Below, piece after piece: positions 44,008 to 53,000 of a stretch of DNA of 64,000 nt; positions within the stretch are counted from its first letter, which is position 1; every line of letters starts with the position of its first letter. The stretch lies in contig SCPD01000017.1 in the NCBI GenBank assembly GCA_005502925.1, positions 62,001-126,000 on the forward strand, in the 5' to 3' direction. The position numbers and the translations under genes were made by a program. This DNA is from Rhizobiales bacterium Y(2018). Its GTDB lineage: Bacteria; Pseudomonadota; Alphaproteobacteria; Rhizobiales; Aestuariivirgaceae. Under the pieces are notes generated by a model. That model was not told the origin of the DNA. It was given only the letters and a program-made list of their open reading frames with translations, and did no database searches.

Positions 44008-45948
44008 TCAACCGCCAATCGGCCCGCCGCCCTCGCGCGTGATCGCCATGACCGACGGGCGCGGCGGCATCTTGTCGTTGAAGTCCGGCCAGCGCGTGGT
44101 GAGCTTCTCGATCGTCTCCGATCCTTCCGCCGGATGCTGCACCGACACGAACATCGTGGTGCCGTCCGGCGTGAAGGCCGGGCCTGTCGCTTCCGCATCG
44201 GTCGGACAGCAGAACAACGCCTTGGGTAAGGCTCGCGCCGGGCCGTCGGTATCGACGGCGAAGATGCCGTCGGCGAGATCGAAGTCGTTCATGCCGTCGG
44301 TCGCCACGAACATGCGGCCCTTGGGATCGAAGGCGATATTGTCGGGCGTCATGAAGAAGCCGTCGGCCGTCGTCTCGGGATGGAATTTGGCGCCGGTCTC
44401 GGGCTTCGAGGGATCGCCGCACAGAATGAGAATGTCCCACTTGTACTGGGCCGCCGTATGGTCGGCGTCCTTGCCTTCGCCCGGCGGGATCATCTCGATG
44501 ATATGGCCCCATTTGTTCTCGGGCCGCGGATTGGCGCCGTCGACCTTCTCAGGCTTGCGCTTGGCCGACTTGGTCAGCACCGCATAGACGCGGCCCGACA
44601 CCGGATTGGTCTCGAAATCCTCCGGCCGGTCCATGCCGGTGGCCCCGAGCTTGTCGGCGGCGAGCTGCGTCTTGATCAGCACCTCGCCCTGATCGGCGAA
44701 ACCGTTCTCCGCCGTGAGTGGACCTTTTCCGTGGACCAGCGGCAGCCAGTTGAGCGTACCGTCGGCCTCGAATTTGGCGACCGACAGCTCGCCTTCGTCA
44801 AGTATGCCGATATTGGCCTTGCGATCGTTGGCATTGAAGGGCTTGGCCGAGACGAAGCGATAGAGATATTCCTGGTGATCGTCATCGCCCATATAGACGG
44901 CGACGCGGCCATCCTTGTTGACGACGACAGTGGCGCCCTCATGGCCCATGCGGCCGAGCGCCGTGCGCTTCACCGGCGTCGAGCCCGCTTCATAGGGGTC
45001 GATCTCGACCACCCATTGGAAGCGGTTCACCTCATTGGGCTCCTTCTCGATATTGAAGCGCTCGTCGAAACGGGCGAAGCCGTAATAATCGGCGGGCTCA
45101 TAGCCGATGCGCTCCATCAGCTCCTTATTGGGCGTCTTGGCCGCATCGCCGCCGAAGAACTCATAGGCGAATTCCTCGCAGGTCAGGATCGTGCCCCAGG
45201 GCGTATAGCCACCGCCGCAATTGGCCATCGTGCCTTTGACCTTGGCGCCAGTCGGATCGGCTGCGGTCTTGAGCTGGGCGTGACCCGCCGCCGGGCCGGC
45301 GATCTCCATCTCGGTCTCGACCGTGATGCGCCGGTTGAGCGGCGAATTGGCGACGAGCTGCCATTTGCCGTCCTTCTTCTCGATCTCGGCAACGCTGTGG
45401 CCCATCGCCGATTTGCAGATCTCGACCAGCTCGGCCGTCATCGTCTTGCCGAGCGTCTCGTCGTCCTTGGCGATGAAACCCGGCACCATGATATGAGGAT
45501 TGGGATATTCGTGGTTGACGCAGAGCAGCCCGCGCTCCGAGGACGCCGAGCCGAAGGGCATCGGCAGATAGCCGACGAAGTCATTGTTGTAGCCGAACTG
45601 GCGGGCCTGCGTATTGCCCGACTGCTGGGTGGGGTCGAACTCCATCGCGTCCGCCGTGAGCTTATCGCCCCAGCGTAAGAGCACCTCGGCCGTGTAGCCC
45701 GGCGCCACGTGATGCGTCTGGTCATAGACGCGCTTGAGCTCGGTGAAGGTGAGCGAGGACTGGGTGCCGCCGGCGATCGCCTCGCCGCCGAAGATCGAGC
45801 CGGTGAAGCCCGGTGCGATGGCCGAGGCCGCGGCGATGGCCGCCCCGCCGCGCAGCATGTCACGGCGCGACAGACGCTCGCCGAGCACGCTGCGGAAATT
45901 GGGGGACGACGATTTGGATCGGATGGTGTCGGGGTCGTGGCGGGTCAT
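44008..45948 (-). CDS. PhoX-like (DUF839) Tat-exported protein
   Basis: The 646-residue protein starts with a twin-arginine signal (SRRDMLRGGAAIAAAS, about 27-42) and continues as a PhoX/DUF839 beta-propeller. PhoX is a periplasmic Ca/Fe alkaline phosphatase; conserved blocks NHEYPNPH (about 139-146), CGGGYTPWGTILTCEEF (about 240-256) and TDGMNDFDLADGI (near 570) support the family. I cannot confirm each metal ligand, so the phosphatase activity is likely but not certain. It has no obvious operon partner. Confidence 0.87.
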   Translation of the reverse strand: MTRHDPDTIRSKSSSPNFRSVLGERLSRRDMLRGGAAIAAASAIAPGFTGSIFGGEAIAGGTQSSLTFTELKRVYDQTHHVAPGYTAEVLLRWGDKLTADAMEFDPTQQSGNTQARQFGYNNDFVGYLPMPFGSASSERGLLCVNHEYPNPHIMVPGFIAKDDETLGKTMTAELVEICKSAMGHSVAEIEKKDGKWQLVANSPLNRRITVETEMEIAGPAAGHAQLKTAADPTGAKVKGTMANCGGGYTPWGTILTCEEFAYEFFGGDAAKTPNKELMERIGYEPADYYGFARFDERFNIEKEPNEVNRFQWVVEIDPYEAGSTPVKRTALGRMGHEGATVVVNKDGRVAVYMGDDDHQEYLYRFVSAKPFNANDRKANIGILDEGELSVAKFEADGTLNWLPLVHGKGPLTAENGFADQGEVLIKTQLAADKLGATGMDRPEDFETNPVSGRVYAVLTKSAKRKPEKVDGANPRPENKWGHIIEMIPPGEGKDADHTAAQYKWDILILCGDPSKPETGAKFHPETTADGFFMTPDNIAFDPKGRMFVATDGMNDFDLADGIFAVDTDGPARALPKALFCCPTDAEATGPAFTPDGTTMFVSVQHPAEGSETIEKLTTRWPDFNDKMPPRPSVMAITREGGGPIGG

Positions 45949-46071
45949 CTGCGCCTCCTGGGTTTGCTTGCCTTGGGGGCTCGCAAACTCAGGCGCGAAG
46001 ATGAACGCTGAATGACGGTTCCGACTCTATTTCAAGGGCTTAGGACTGTTCTTTGAATCAAGGCCTTAATC

Positions 46072-46485
46072 TCACTTGCCCAGGACCTGCTTTGTCCAGT
46101 CCTTGAGATTGTAGTGAGTCGAGACGCGCGCGATCTTGCCGTTCTTGATCTCGAAGAAGGCGCCGACGCGCAGTTTGTAGGTCTGCCCCTTGGCCTTGGG
46201 CAAGCCCGGATCGGTCGCGAGATACTTGCCCTTGAGATCGAATTCGGCCGCGGCGTGTGCGCCCGTCGTGTCGGTCATCACCACGATGTTGGACAGCGTC
46301 TCCTTGTAGCTCTTGTTCATATGGGTGAGGAATTCCTTGAACAGCGGCTTGCCCTTGCGGCGCTCGCCCTGGCTCACTTCGTGGACGAAGCTGGTGGCGA
46401 GGCAAGACAGCATGCCGTCGACATCCTGCTTGTTGAAGGCGGCATAATAGGTCTGGACGAGCTTGCGGGTCTGGGCGGCGGTCAC
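46072..46485 (-). CDS. NTF2-fold / SnoaL-like protein (ketosteroid-isomerase-related)
   Basis: The GTG at 46483-46485 has AGGAG seven nt upstream and gives 137 residues; the longer reading runs through another gene. The helix-strand pattern (VQTYYAAFNKQDVDGMLSCL, KPLFKEFLTHMN, ATEFDLKG-like AAAEFDLKGKYLA, and GAFFEIKNGKIARVSTHYNL) matches the NTF2 superfamily. Its substrate is unknown. It lies between the CadC-like and PhoX-like genes. Confidence 0.82.
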   Translation of the reverse strand: MTAAQTRKLVQTYYAAFNKQDVDGMLSCLATSFVHEVSQGERRKGKPLFKEFLTHMNKSYKETLSNIVVMTDTTGAHAAAEFDLKGKYLATDPGLPKAKGQTYKLRVGAFFEIKNGKIARVSTHYNLKDWTKQVLGK

Positions 46486-46549
46486 GATGGCACTCCTGAA
46501 TGGACAACGCGCCCGTTTAGCCCGGGCCTGCGGCTGGAGCAACGACCGT

Positions 46550-48187
46550 TCAGCGATCGATGCTACGCAAGAGCGCCTCGAACCGCGGATGGGTGCGCAG
46601 AGAAACGAGATCGCTGTCATGCCGGGCCCTGACACGCAATCGGCCGCGAATGAGAGGAGTAGAGCGCTCCAGCAGGCCAACGGCGGTCTCTGTGTCACCA
46701 ATGAGGGCATAGGCGCAGGCGGCATTGTACAAAGTGAGGACGTCATCGGGCTCCAGCAGAAGCGCCAGGGACGCCCAGTCGCGGGCACGCCCAGTCTCGC
46801 CGAGCCTCGCGAGCGCGGTGGCGCCCAGGGCGGCGGCATTGCCGTGCTCCGGATGCCGCTCGAGCTCGCGCTCGATCTTTTCCAGGCCGCGGCGCAAAGC
46901 CGTTTCCGCCTCGGCGTGACGCCCCATATCCTTATAGGCCTGGGCCAGCAGGATGAGACACCTGAAGTCGTCGGGCCGCACCGCATAGGCCCGCTCGAAA
47001 TACGCTGCCGCCTCGACATATTGTCCCGTCGCCTGGCACGTGCGGGCGCAGTATTTGAGCGCCTCGAACAGATTGGGATCGAGCGCCATGGCGCGGCGGA
47101 ACTCTGTGTCGGCCTCGTCATGGCGGTCGAGAGTCAAAAGCGCCAGGCCGCGCGCGGCATGGGCCTCCGCGAGATCGGGGTCGAGCTCCAACGCCCGCGT
47201 GCTCGCCGCCAGGATCGTCTCCGGCGTGGCGTCCGACGCACTCGACATATAAAGCTCCGACTCGCAGTCGGCGAGGCCGGCAAAGGCGCGCGCATAGTTG
47301 GGATCGAGCTCGGTCGCCCGCCGGAATATGCGCTTGGCGATCTCGAGGCTGCTCTTCGTTTGCCGATGGAAGAACTGCCGCCCTCTCAGATAGTGCTCAT
47401 AGGCCTCGACATTGCTCGTCGGCACCTTCGCGATGGCCTCGCTTTCCTTGGGCAGCAGCCGGATGCGGAGCGACTCGACGATCCGGCGCGTGATGTCGTC
47501 CTGCACGAGAAAGACATCGACGAGATCACGATCATAGCGCTCCGCCCACAGATGCCCGCCGGTCTCGCCGTCGATCAATTGGGCGACGATCCGCACCCGC
47601 TTGCCGGCCTTGCGGACGCTGCCCTCGAGCACGTAGCGCACACCGAGCTCCTGGCACAGGCGCTGCGCATTCACGGCCGCCCCCTTGTAGGCGAAGGTCG
47701 AATTGCGCGCCGGCACGAACAGCCCGGAAATCTTGGCAAGATCGGTGATCAGATCCTCGCTGATGCCGTCGCTGAAATACTCCTGCTCGGGATCACCGCT
47801 CATATTGACGAAAGGCAGGATGGCGATAGACGCTCCCGTCGCGGCGGCGGGGCTGTTGACCACCTCGCGGCTGCCCTCCGCAGCCCCCACTTCCGCCACG
47901 AAGCGGAAGCCGCGGCCGTGAACGGTCCGGATGATCTTCTGGTCATCGCCCGTGTCGTTGACCGCTTGCCGCGCCGCCTTGATCCGGCTGCTGAGGGCGG
48001 ATTCCGACACGATGCGCTCCTTCCAGATCGTCCTGTGGATCTCGTCCTTGGTGACGGTCCGGTCGCGGTTCTCGACCAGATAGCGCAGGAGGTCGAAGAC
48101 CTGGGGCTCCACCGGCTTCGGGCCATCGGCGCCGCGCAGCTCATATCGCTCGGTGTCGAGCTCCCAATCGCCAAACCGGTAGATCAC
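46550..48187 (-). CDS. CadC-like regulator: OmpR-type DNA-binding domain, TolB-like and TPR region
   Basis: The GTG at 48185-48187 (AAGGA upstream) gives 545 residues. Residues 1-100 form an OmpR/PhoB-type winged helix (EPQVFDLLRYLVENRDRTV, IRTVHGRGFRFV); about 120-260 is a TolB-like domain (SIAILPFVNMSGDPEQEYFS, YVLEGSVRKAGKRVRIVAQL), usually adjoining adenylate-cyclase or TPR proteins; and about 270-530 has TPR repeats. No membrane helix is visible, so this is a soluble regulator. Target genes unknown. Confidence 0.88.
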   Translation of the reverse strand: MIYRFGDWELDTERYELRGADGPKPVEPQVFDLLRYLVENRDRTVTKDEIHRTIWKERIVSESALSSRIKAARQAVNDTGDDQKIIRTVHGRGFRFVAEVGAAEGSREVVNSPAAATGASIAILPFVNMSGDPEQEYFSDGISEDLITDLAKISGLFVPARNSTFAYKGAAVNAQRLCQELGVRYVLEGSVRKAGKRVRIVAQLIDGETGGHLWAERYDRDLVDVFLVQDDITRRIVESLRIRLLPKESEAIAKVPTSNVEAYEHYLRGRQFFHRQTKSSLEIAKRIFRRATELDPNYARAFAGLADCESELYMSSASDATPETILAASTRALELDPDLAEAHAARGLALLTLDRHDEADTEFRRAMALDPNLFEALKYCARTCQATGQYVEAAAYFERAYAVRPDDFRCLILLAQAYKDMGRHAEAETALRRGLEKIERELERHPEHGNAAALGATALARLGETGRARDWASLALLLEPDDVLTLYNAACAYALIGDTETAVGLLERSTPLIRGRLRVRARHDSDLVSLRTHPRFEALLRSIDR

Positions 48188-48361
48188 TGATCTGTCCTTG
48201 TTCCTTCAGGGATAAATCCATCGCAAAAACAATAGCTAACATGGAAATCCCGGCATCCTGCGCCCGAATTCAGGAAACCCTCATGAAATCTCCCAGTGGT
48301 GTTCAAGCATGCGCCGGCCGTCATCGCTACCCTGTTTTCACAGTCAGAACGGAGACCAGCC

Positions 48362-48556
48362 ATGAAAGACCTCACCTTGATCCTGCAGGAATCACTCTCT
48401 TCACGGATATTGAGATTTCTGGCCCGACGCCACCGGGCACGGCGGGATGCGCGGCATCTCGCGCGCCTCGAGGACTATCTCCTGCGCGATATCGGCCTTA
48501 CCCGCGATGAAATCGAGAGGCCATCTTCCCCGCTGATCTCGGGCAATCGCTTTTGA
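48362..48556 (+). CDS. DUF1127 small protein
   Basis: The 64-residue protein ends with the DUF1127 signature LEDYLLRDIGLTRDEIE (about 36-52) after an arginine-rich stretch (ARRHRARRDARHLA). DUF1127 proteins are small RNA-binding or regulatory proteins common in alphaproteobacteria; some control phosphate or carbon use. GGAGA precedes the ATG. It stands alone and converges with the ArsR gene, 4 bp apart. Confidence 0.88.
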   Translation: MKDLTLILQESLSSRILRFLARRHRARRDARHLARLEDYLLRDIGLTRDEIERPSSPLISGNRF

Positions 48557-48560
48557 GCCG

Positions 48561-49256
48561 TTACGGCAGCGTGATGCCGAAAGTGTCGCGAAAGCCCTCG
48601 ACTCCTTGCGGTGTGAAAGTGACGGCCCGGCTGTCGCGGCCGCGTTTGATCCAGCCGAGATCGAGACAGCGCTGGCACAGTCCGGCGCCAAGCCGGCCGG
48701 CCAGGTGCGAGCGCCTTTCGCTCCAGTCGAGGCAGGTACGGCAGAGCGGCCGGGTGTTTTTGGGCTCATCGAGATTGAGGCCGAAATCGCGGAAGAAGCG
48801 ATGCCCCTCCTCCGTGACGGCGGCCGCACCGTCGGACAAGACGATGAACTGCCGGGCGCTCAGCCGGTCGGCGAGTGTGACGGCGAGCCAGCCGGCCAGA
48901 TGGTCGTAGCAGGTTCGCGCCGTCCGCATGGCCTGATCCTTGGGGCCGGTCGGGCGGTAGCGCCTGGGGCCATTGGCGGCAACGATCATCAGGGCCTCCA
49001 TCGCGGTCGCGATCTCGGGCGAGGCGAGGCGGAAATAATGATGCCGACCCTGTTTCTCGAGCGCGATGAAACGGGCCTCGGTGAGCTTGGCCAGATGCCC
49101 GCTGGTCGTCTGGGCGCTCACCCCGGCATGCCAGGCGAGTTCACCTGCCGTCAGCGCCCGCCCGTCGGCAAGCGCCTGCAGGATATTGGCGCGCGCCGGA
49201 TCGCCGATGAGGGCCGCCACTTCGGCGAGGCTGTTGCCGGAAACGATATTGGTCAT
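48561..49256 (-). CDS. ArsR-family regulator with C-terminal CxxC pairs
   Basis: The ATG at 49254-49256 gives 231 residues. The ArsR winged helix (about 5-85; LTAGELAWHAGVSAQTTSGH) is followed by an extension that holds CRTC (near 172) and CQRC (near 197) around LDWSERR. These four cysteines could bind zinc or sense redox or metals. It is divergent from the EamA transporter gene with a 26-bp perfect palindrome in between, so it likely represses itself and the transporter. Confidence 0.9.
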   Translation of the reverse strand: MTNIVSGNSLAEVAALIGDPARANILQALADGRALTAGELAWHAGVSAQTTSGHLAKLTEARFIALEKQGRHHYFRLASPEIATAMEALMIVAANGPRRYRPTGPKDQAMRTARTCYDHLAGWLAVTLADRLSARQFIVLSDGAAAVTEEGHRFFRDFGLNLDEPKNTRPLCRTCLDWSERRSHLAGRLGAGLCQRCLDLGWIKRGRDSRAVTFTPQGVEGFRDTFGITLP

Positions 49257-49297
49257 GGCGCCGACTATACGCCTCCGCCCCGCTCTGGTCAGCCGTG

Positions 49298-49323
49298 AAT
49301 GCTTCGGCCGCGGCCGAAGCATT
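49298..49323. promoter_or_regulatory. 26-bp perfect palindrome between ArsR and EamA genes
   Basis: AATGCTTCGGCCG followed directly by its exact reverse complement makes a 26-bp palindrome with no spacer, 41 bp upstream of the ArsR start and 67 bp before the EamA start. ArsR-family repressors bind such long inverted sites. This is the likely operator for both genes. A cruciform or terminator role is less likely, because the genes diverge here. Confidence 0.7.
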
Positions 49324-49390
49324 GGGCAGCGACGCGCTGCGTGACCCATGTCACAGATCGGGGCCACCGCACCCGATTAGGATGACCGCC

Positions 49391-50302
49391 ATGACCGCTC
49401 CCCGCTCGCTCACCGTCGAACTCCTGCTGCTGGCGCTCCTCGCCACGCTCTGGGGCGCTTCCTACACGTTCATCAAGCTCGGCGTCGCCACCATCCCGCC
49501 CATCACCTTCATCGCCGCGCGCACACTCATTGCCGCCCTCATCCTGCTCGCCGTGCTGCGCCTGCGCGGCTTGCGCCTGCCACGCGACCGCACAACCTGG
49601 AAACGTTTCGCCATCCAGGCGGCGCTCAACAGCGTGATGCCCTTCACCCTCATTGCCTGGGCCGAGCTCACCATCGATGCCGGCCTCGCCGCCATCCTCA
49701 ATTCCACCACACCGATCTTCACCTTCCTTCTGACCATTCTCATCACCCGGCACGAGCCGACCACCTTGCGCAAATTGATCGGCGTCTTTGCCGGCATCAT
49801 CGGGATCTGCCTGATCATCGGTGTCGAGGCCCTGAACGGCGTTGGCCGCGAGCTGCTGGCTCAGCTCGCAATGCTGATCGCCACGGTGAGCTACGCCGGC
49901 GCCGCCATCTTCGGGCGCAATTTCAAGGATCTCGATCCGATGATGCCGGCGGCAGGCTCGATGCTCTGCGGCGCCGTCATCCTCATTCCGTTGAGCCTTA
50001 TCGTCGATCATCCCTGGACGCTGTCGCCTTCGACGAGTTCGCTCCTGGCGCTGCTCGGGCTCGCCGTCTTCTCGACCGCCCTCGCCTTCTGCATCTTCTT
50101 CCGCCTGGTGAACACTCTGGGTTCGGTCGGCACCACGGCGCAGGCCTATCTGCGCGTGCCGATCGGCGTCGCCATCGGCGCACTCTTCCTGGGCGAGCGC
50201 CTCACCGACACCGCCTGGATCGGTCTCGTCTGTGTGGTGGCGGGCGTCGCCGCCATGACCATCCCGCCGCGCAAACGCAACGCGACTGCCGTCACTTCTT
50301 GA
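49391..50302 (+). CDS. EamA/DMT-family transporter
   Basis: The ATG at 49391 follows AGGA at 9 nt; an ATG three codons earlier (49382) is possible. The 303-residue protein has ten membrane helices in two EamA repeats (about 10-135 and 150-290), the first with LWGASYTFIKLGV. Such carriers export metabolites or amino acids. The divergent ArsR gene suggests induction by the regulator's ligand. Its 3' end overlaps the convergent channel-like gene by 11 bp. Confidence 0.92.
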   Translation: MTAPRSLTVELLLLALLATLWGASYTFIKLGVATIPPITFIAARTLIAALILLAVLRLRGLRLPRDRTTWKRFAIQAALNSVMPFTLIAWAELTIDAGLAAILNSTTPIFTFLLTILITRHEPTTLRKLIGVFAGIIGICLIIGVEALNGVGRELLAQLAMLIATVSYAGAAIFGRNFKDLDPMMPAAGSMLCGAVILIPLSLIVDHPWTLSPSTSSLLALLGLAVFSTALAFCIFFRLVNTLGSVGTTAQAYLRVPIGVAIGALFLGERLTDTAWIGLVCVVAGVAAMTIPPRKRNATAVTS

Positions 50303-50708
50303 CCTTTGGCGGGTTGGGTTTCGCCGGGGCGGGCTTCGGCCGGCTCGCCGCGGCATCCTCCTGCAAGTGGAAACGGTGCAGCGTGCGGTGGAAAACCGGC
50401 AACAGAGCGAGGCCGGCTATGCCGAAGACGAAGATACCGGAGAAGATCGCATAAAGCCCGGCGAAGATCTTGCCGCCATTGGTGGCGAGCGTGCCGATCG
50501 GCCCCATGCCGGAAAGGATCATCGCCGCATTGACGAAGGCATCGACGGTGCTCATGCCCTCGAAACCCATATAGCCGGCCATGCCGACAATGAGCCAGAC
50601 GACGATGAGGCCGAAGCTCCACAGGACGTTGCGCGCCTGACGCCGGAAGAAGACGCGCCGCGAGGCGAGCGGATGGGCTTTGGGCTCGAAATGATAGAGC
50701 TGATCCAC
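50292..50708 (-). CDS. Two-helix channel-like membrane protein with non-canonical filter
   Basis: The listed GTG start (50706-50708) keeps the VDQLYHFEPKAHPL block and leaves 60 bp to the divergent AraC gene; a further GTG at 50757-50759 would add 17 residues, and neither has a clear ribosome site. The 138-residue protein has two membrane helices (about residues 28-50 and 82-104) joined by a re-entrant-like segment FVNAAMILSGMGPIGTL where TVGYGD stands in potassium channels. The layout resembles a minimal KcsA pore, but the selectivity residues differ. The C-tail is Pro/Lys-rich. Confidence 0.65.
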   Translation of the reverse strand: MDQLYHFEPKAHPLASRRVFFRRQARNVLWSFGLIVVWLIVGMAGYMGFEGMSTVDAFVNAAMILSGMGPIGTLATNGGKIFAGLYAIFSGIFVFGIAGLALLPVFHRTLHRFHLQEDAAASRPKPAPAKPNPPKVKK

Positions 50709-50768
50709 CCATATGTGGTGGCATGGACGGGTGGTGACGTCAATCTCAGGGCGTGGCACATTACGGCG

Positions 50769-51644
50769 ATGTCACGCGCTTTGGCCGCACCGGAAGATCG
50801 CGTCATCCGCCGCCTCGCTTATGAGGGCGAGGCCGGCCAATGGGAGATGCTGCGCTGCGCGCCCCATGCGGCGCTCAAGCCCCATGTCATCGACTATTCG
50901 GGTTACCGCGAGACGCAAGGGGCGGAAATCTGGCGGCGCGAATTGCCCTGCAGCTTCGTACCGCTGATCATCAATTTCGGCCCGGCCTTCCATTTCCGTG
51001 ACGACCCGCAAAGTCCCGACACCCAGACAAGCTTCACCGCCGGCGTCTATACGCGACCGGTGATCGTCGGCTCCAAGGGCGCCGCTTTCTGCCTGCAGGT
51101 GAATTTCACCCCGCTCGGCGCCTGGCGCTTCTTCCGCCTGGCGCAATCGGATCTCGAAGGCCGCACCGTGTCGCTCGACGACATATTGGGCGCGCAAGGC
51201 CGGCTCTTCGCCGCCGAGCTGCATGATGCGCCAGGCTGGCCTGAGCGCTTTGCGTTGCTCGATGACTTTCTCGGCAAGCGCATTCTGGCGGCGCGCGAGC
51301 CCAATGCCAATGTGCACGAAGTCTGGCAGGCGCTGTCGGCGAGCCATGGCGCCGCCTCGATCACGGCACTCGCCGAGACGACCGGCGTCAGCCGCCGCCA
51401 TCTCGCCAAGCTCTTCCGCGCCGAGATCGGCGCTACGCCCAAGACCATGGCGCGCATCTTACGCTTCGAGCATGCACGCAATCTCGCCCATCACGTGCCG
51501 CGCCTCGGCTGGGCCGATCTGGCTTACGAGGCGGGTTATGCCGACCAGGCCCATCTTGCCCGTGAATTCAAGGAGTTGTCGGGCATGACTCCCCAGGAAC
51601 TGCTGCGCCGCGACCGTGTCGAGACCGGTATTCTTGAGCAGTAA
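50769..51644 (+). CDS. AraC-family transcriptional regulator
   Basis: The 291-residue protein has a C-terminal AraC double helix-turn-helix (about 190-285; ITALAETTGVSRRHLAKLFR, then LAYEAGYADQAHLAREFKEL and the closing GMTPQELLRRD) and a beta-barrel-like N-terminal sensor (about 15-150). It lies 60 bp from the divergent channel-like gene and 72 bp upstream of murA in the same direction, so either may be its target. Confidence 0.9.
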   Translation: MSRALAAPEDRVIRRLAYEGEAGQWEMLRCAPHAALKPHVIDYSGYRETQGAEIWRRELPCSFVPLIINFGPAFHFRDDPQSPDTQTSFTAGVYTRPVIVGSKGAAFCLQVNFTPLGAWRFFRLAQSDLEGRTVSLDDILGAQGRLFAAELHDAPGWPERFALLDDFLGKRILAAREPNANVHEVWQALSASHGAASITALAETTGVSRRHLAKLFRAEIGATPKTMARILRFEHARNLAHHVPRLGWADLAYEAGYADQAHLAREFKELSGMTPQELLRRDRVETGILEQ

Positions 51645-51716
51645 AATAGGCTCTAAACACTCCCTATCCCGCCCGAATCTCTTGATTCGATTCCGTTTGT
51701 TCAACAAGGAGCCGCC

Positions 51717-53000
51717 GTGACCCGTTTCCTGATCGAGGGCCGCCACCCGATCTCAGGCGCGATCGAGCCCAAGGGCAGCAAGAATGCCGCGCTGCCGATC
51801 ATCGCCGCCACGCTTCTCACTGACGAGGCGGTCACCTTGACCCGCCTTCCCGACATCGCCGATGTGCGCGTGATGGCCAATCTGCTGCAGGAGATGGGTG
51901 CCACCGTCAGCCCGATCACCAACAACCGGGCCACCTTCCAGGCGGCGACGCTGCGCCATTCGGCGCCCGACCGCACGCTGTCGCAAGCCATCCGCGCCTC
52001 CTTCCTCCTGGCGGGCCCCCTTCTCGCCCGCACCGGCAGCGCGACCTTGCCGCGCCCCGGCGGCGACCGCATCGGCCGACGCCCGCTCGATGCGCATATC
52101 CTCGCCTTCCAGGAAATGGGCGCGGAAGTCGACATCACGCCGGACAGCTATTGCCTGACCGCCCCCAAGGGTCTCAAGCCCGCCGACATCTTCCTGGTCG
52201 AGATGAGCGTCATGGCGACCGAGAATATCGTCATGGCGGCTGTGCTCACACCAGGGACCACTCATATCCACAACGCCGCCAGCGAGCCGCATATCCAGGA
52301 TCTCTGCCAATTGCTCATCGCCATGGGGGCGCGCATCGACGGCGTCGGCTCCAATGTGCTGACCATCGAGGGCGTCACGTCGCTCCATGGCGCCACCCAT
52401 GAGATCGGGCCGGATTATCTGGAAGTCGGCAGCTTCATCGGCCTTGCCGCAGCAACCGGCGGTGATCTCCTGATCCGCAACTGCCGCCCGCGCGAGCACC
52501 GCATGACGGCCATCGCCTATGGCCGGCTCGGCATCGAATGGGAAGTGCGCGGCGAGGACATCTATCTCCCCCGCCACCCGAAGCTCGAGATCCGCGAGGA
52601 CATGCATGGCGCATTGACCAAGATCGATGACGGTCCCTGGCCGGCCTTCCCGGCCGATCTCGTATCGATCGTGCTGGTCGTGGCGACCCAGGCCGCCGGC
52701 ACCATCCTGATCCACGAGAAGATGTTCGAAAGCCGCCTGTTCTGGGTCGACAAGCTGATTTCGATGGGCGCCCGCATCGTGCTGTGCGACCCGCACCGCG
52801 CCGTCGTCGTCGGCCCCTCGCCGCTCTCGGCTCAGCGCCTGTCGAGCCCCGATATCCGCGCCGGCATGGCGCTCGTCATCGCAGCACTCTGCGCCGAGGG
52901 CAAGAGCGAGATCCAGAATGTCGAGCAGATCGACCGCGGCTATGAAAGGCTCGACGAACGCCTGCGCGCTTTGGGCGCCAGGATTGAACGGGCAGACTGA
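51717..53000 (+). CDS. murA: MurA-type UDP-GlcNAc enolpyruvyltransferase with Asp at the catalytic Cys position
   Basis: The GTG at 51717 sits 5 nt after AAGGAG. The 427-residue protein is a full EPSP-synthase-fold MurA: Lys22 in PKGSKNAAL, Asp314 in PAFPADL, Arg381 in DIRAG and Arg407 in DRGYER are all kept. The loop that holds Cys115 in E. coli (PGGC) reads [11 protein letters not shown] here, with Asp117. The reaction moves enolpyruvyl from PEP to UDP-GlcNAc, the first peptidoglycan step. Asp at this place is known to keep activity and block fosfomycin. It lies beside regulators, not division genes, so it may be a second copy. Confidence 0.9.
   Translation: MTRFLIEGRHPISGAIEPKGSKNAALPIIAATLLTDEAVTLTRLPDIADVRVMANLLQEMGATVSPITNNRATFQAATLRHSAPDRTLSQAIRASFLLAGPLLARTGSATLPRPGGDRIGRRPLDAHILAFQEMGAEVDITPDSYCLTAPKGLKPADIFLVEMSVMATENIVMAAVLTPGTTHIHNAASEPHIQDLCQLLIAMGARIDGVGSNVLTIEGVTSLHGATHEIGPDYLEVGSFIGLAAATGGDLLIRNCRPREHRMTAIAYGRLGIEWEVRGEDIYLPRHPKLEIREDMHGALTKIDDGPWPAFPADLVSIVLVVATQAAGTILIHEKMFESRLFWVDKLISMGARIVLCDPHRAVVVGPSPLSAQRLSSPDIRAGMALVIAALCAEGKSEIQNVEQIDRGYERLDERLRALGARIERAD

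Noticed and set aside
44380-45678. A 432-codon plus-strand frame over the PhoX-like gene
   Set aside because: Antisense composition, no domain, while the minus-strand gene has a Tat signal and family blocks.
46463-48190. A 575-codon plus-strand frame
   Set aside because: It is antisense to the CadC-like regulator, which has clear domains and a good start.
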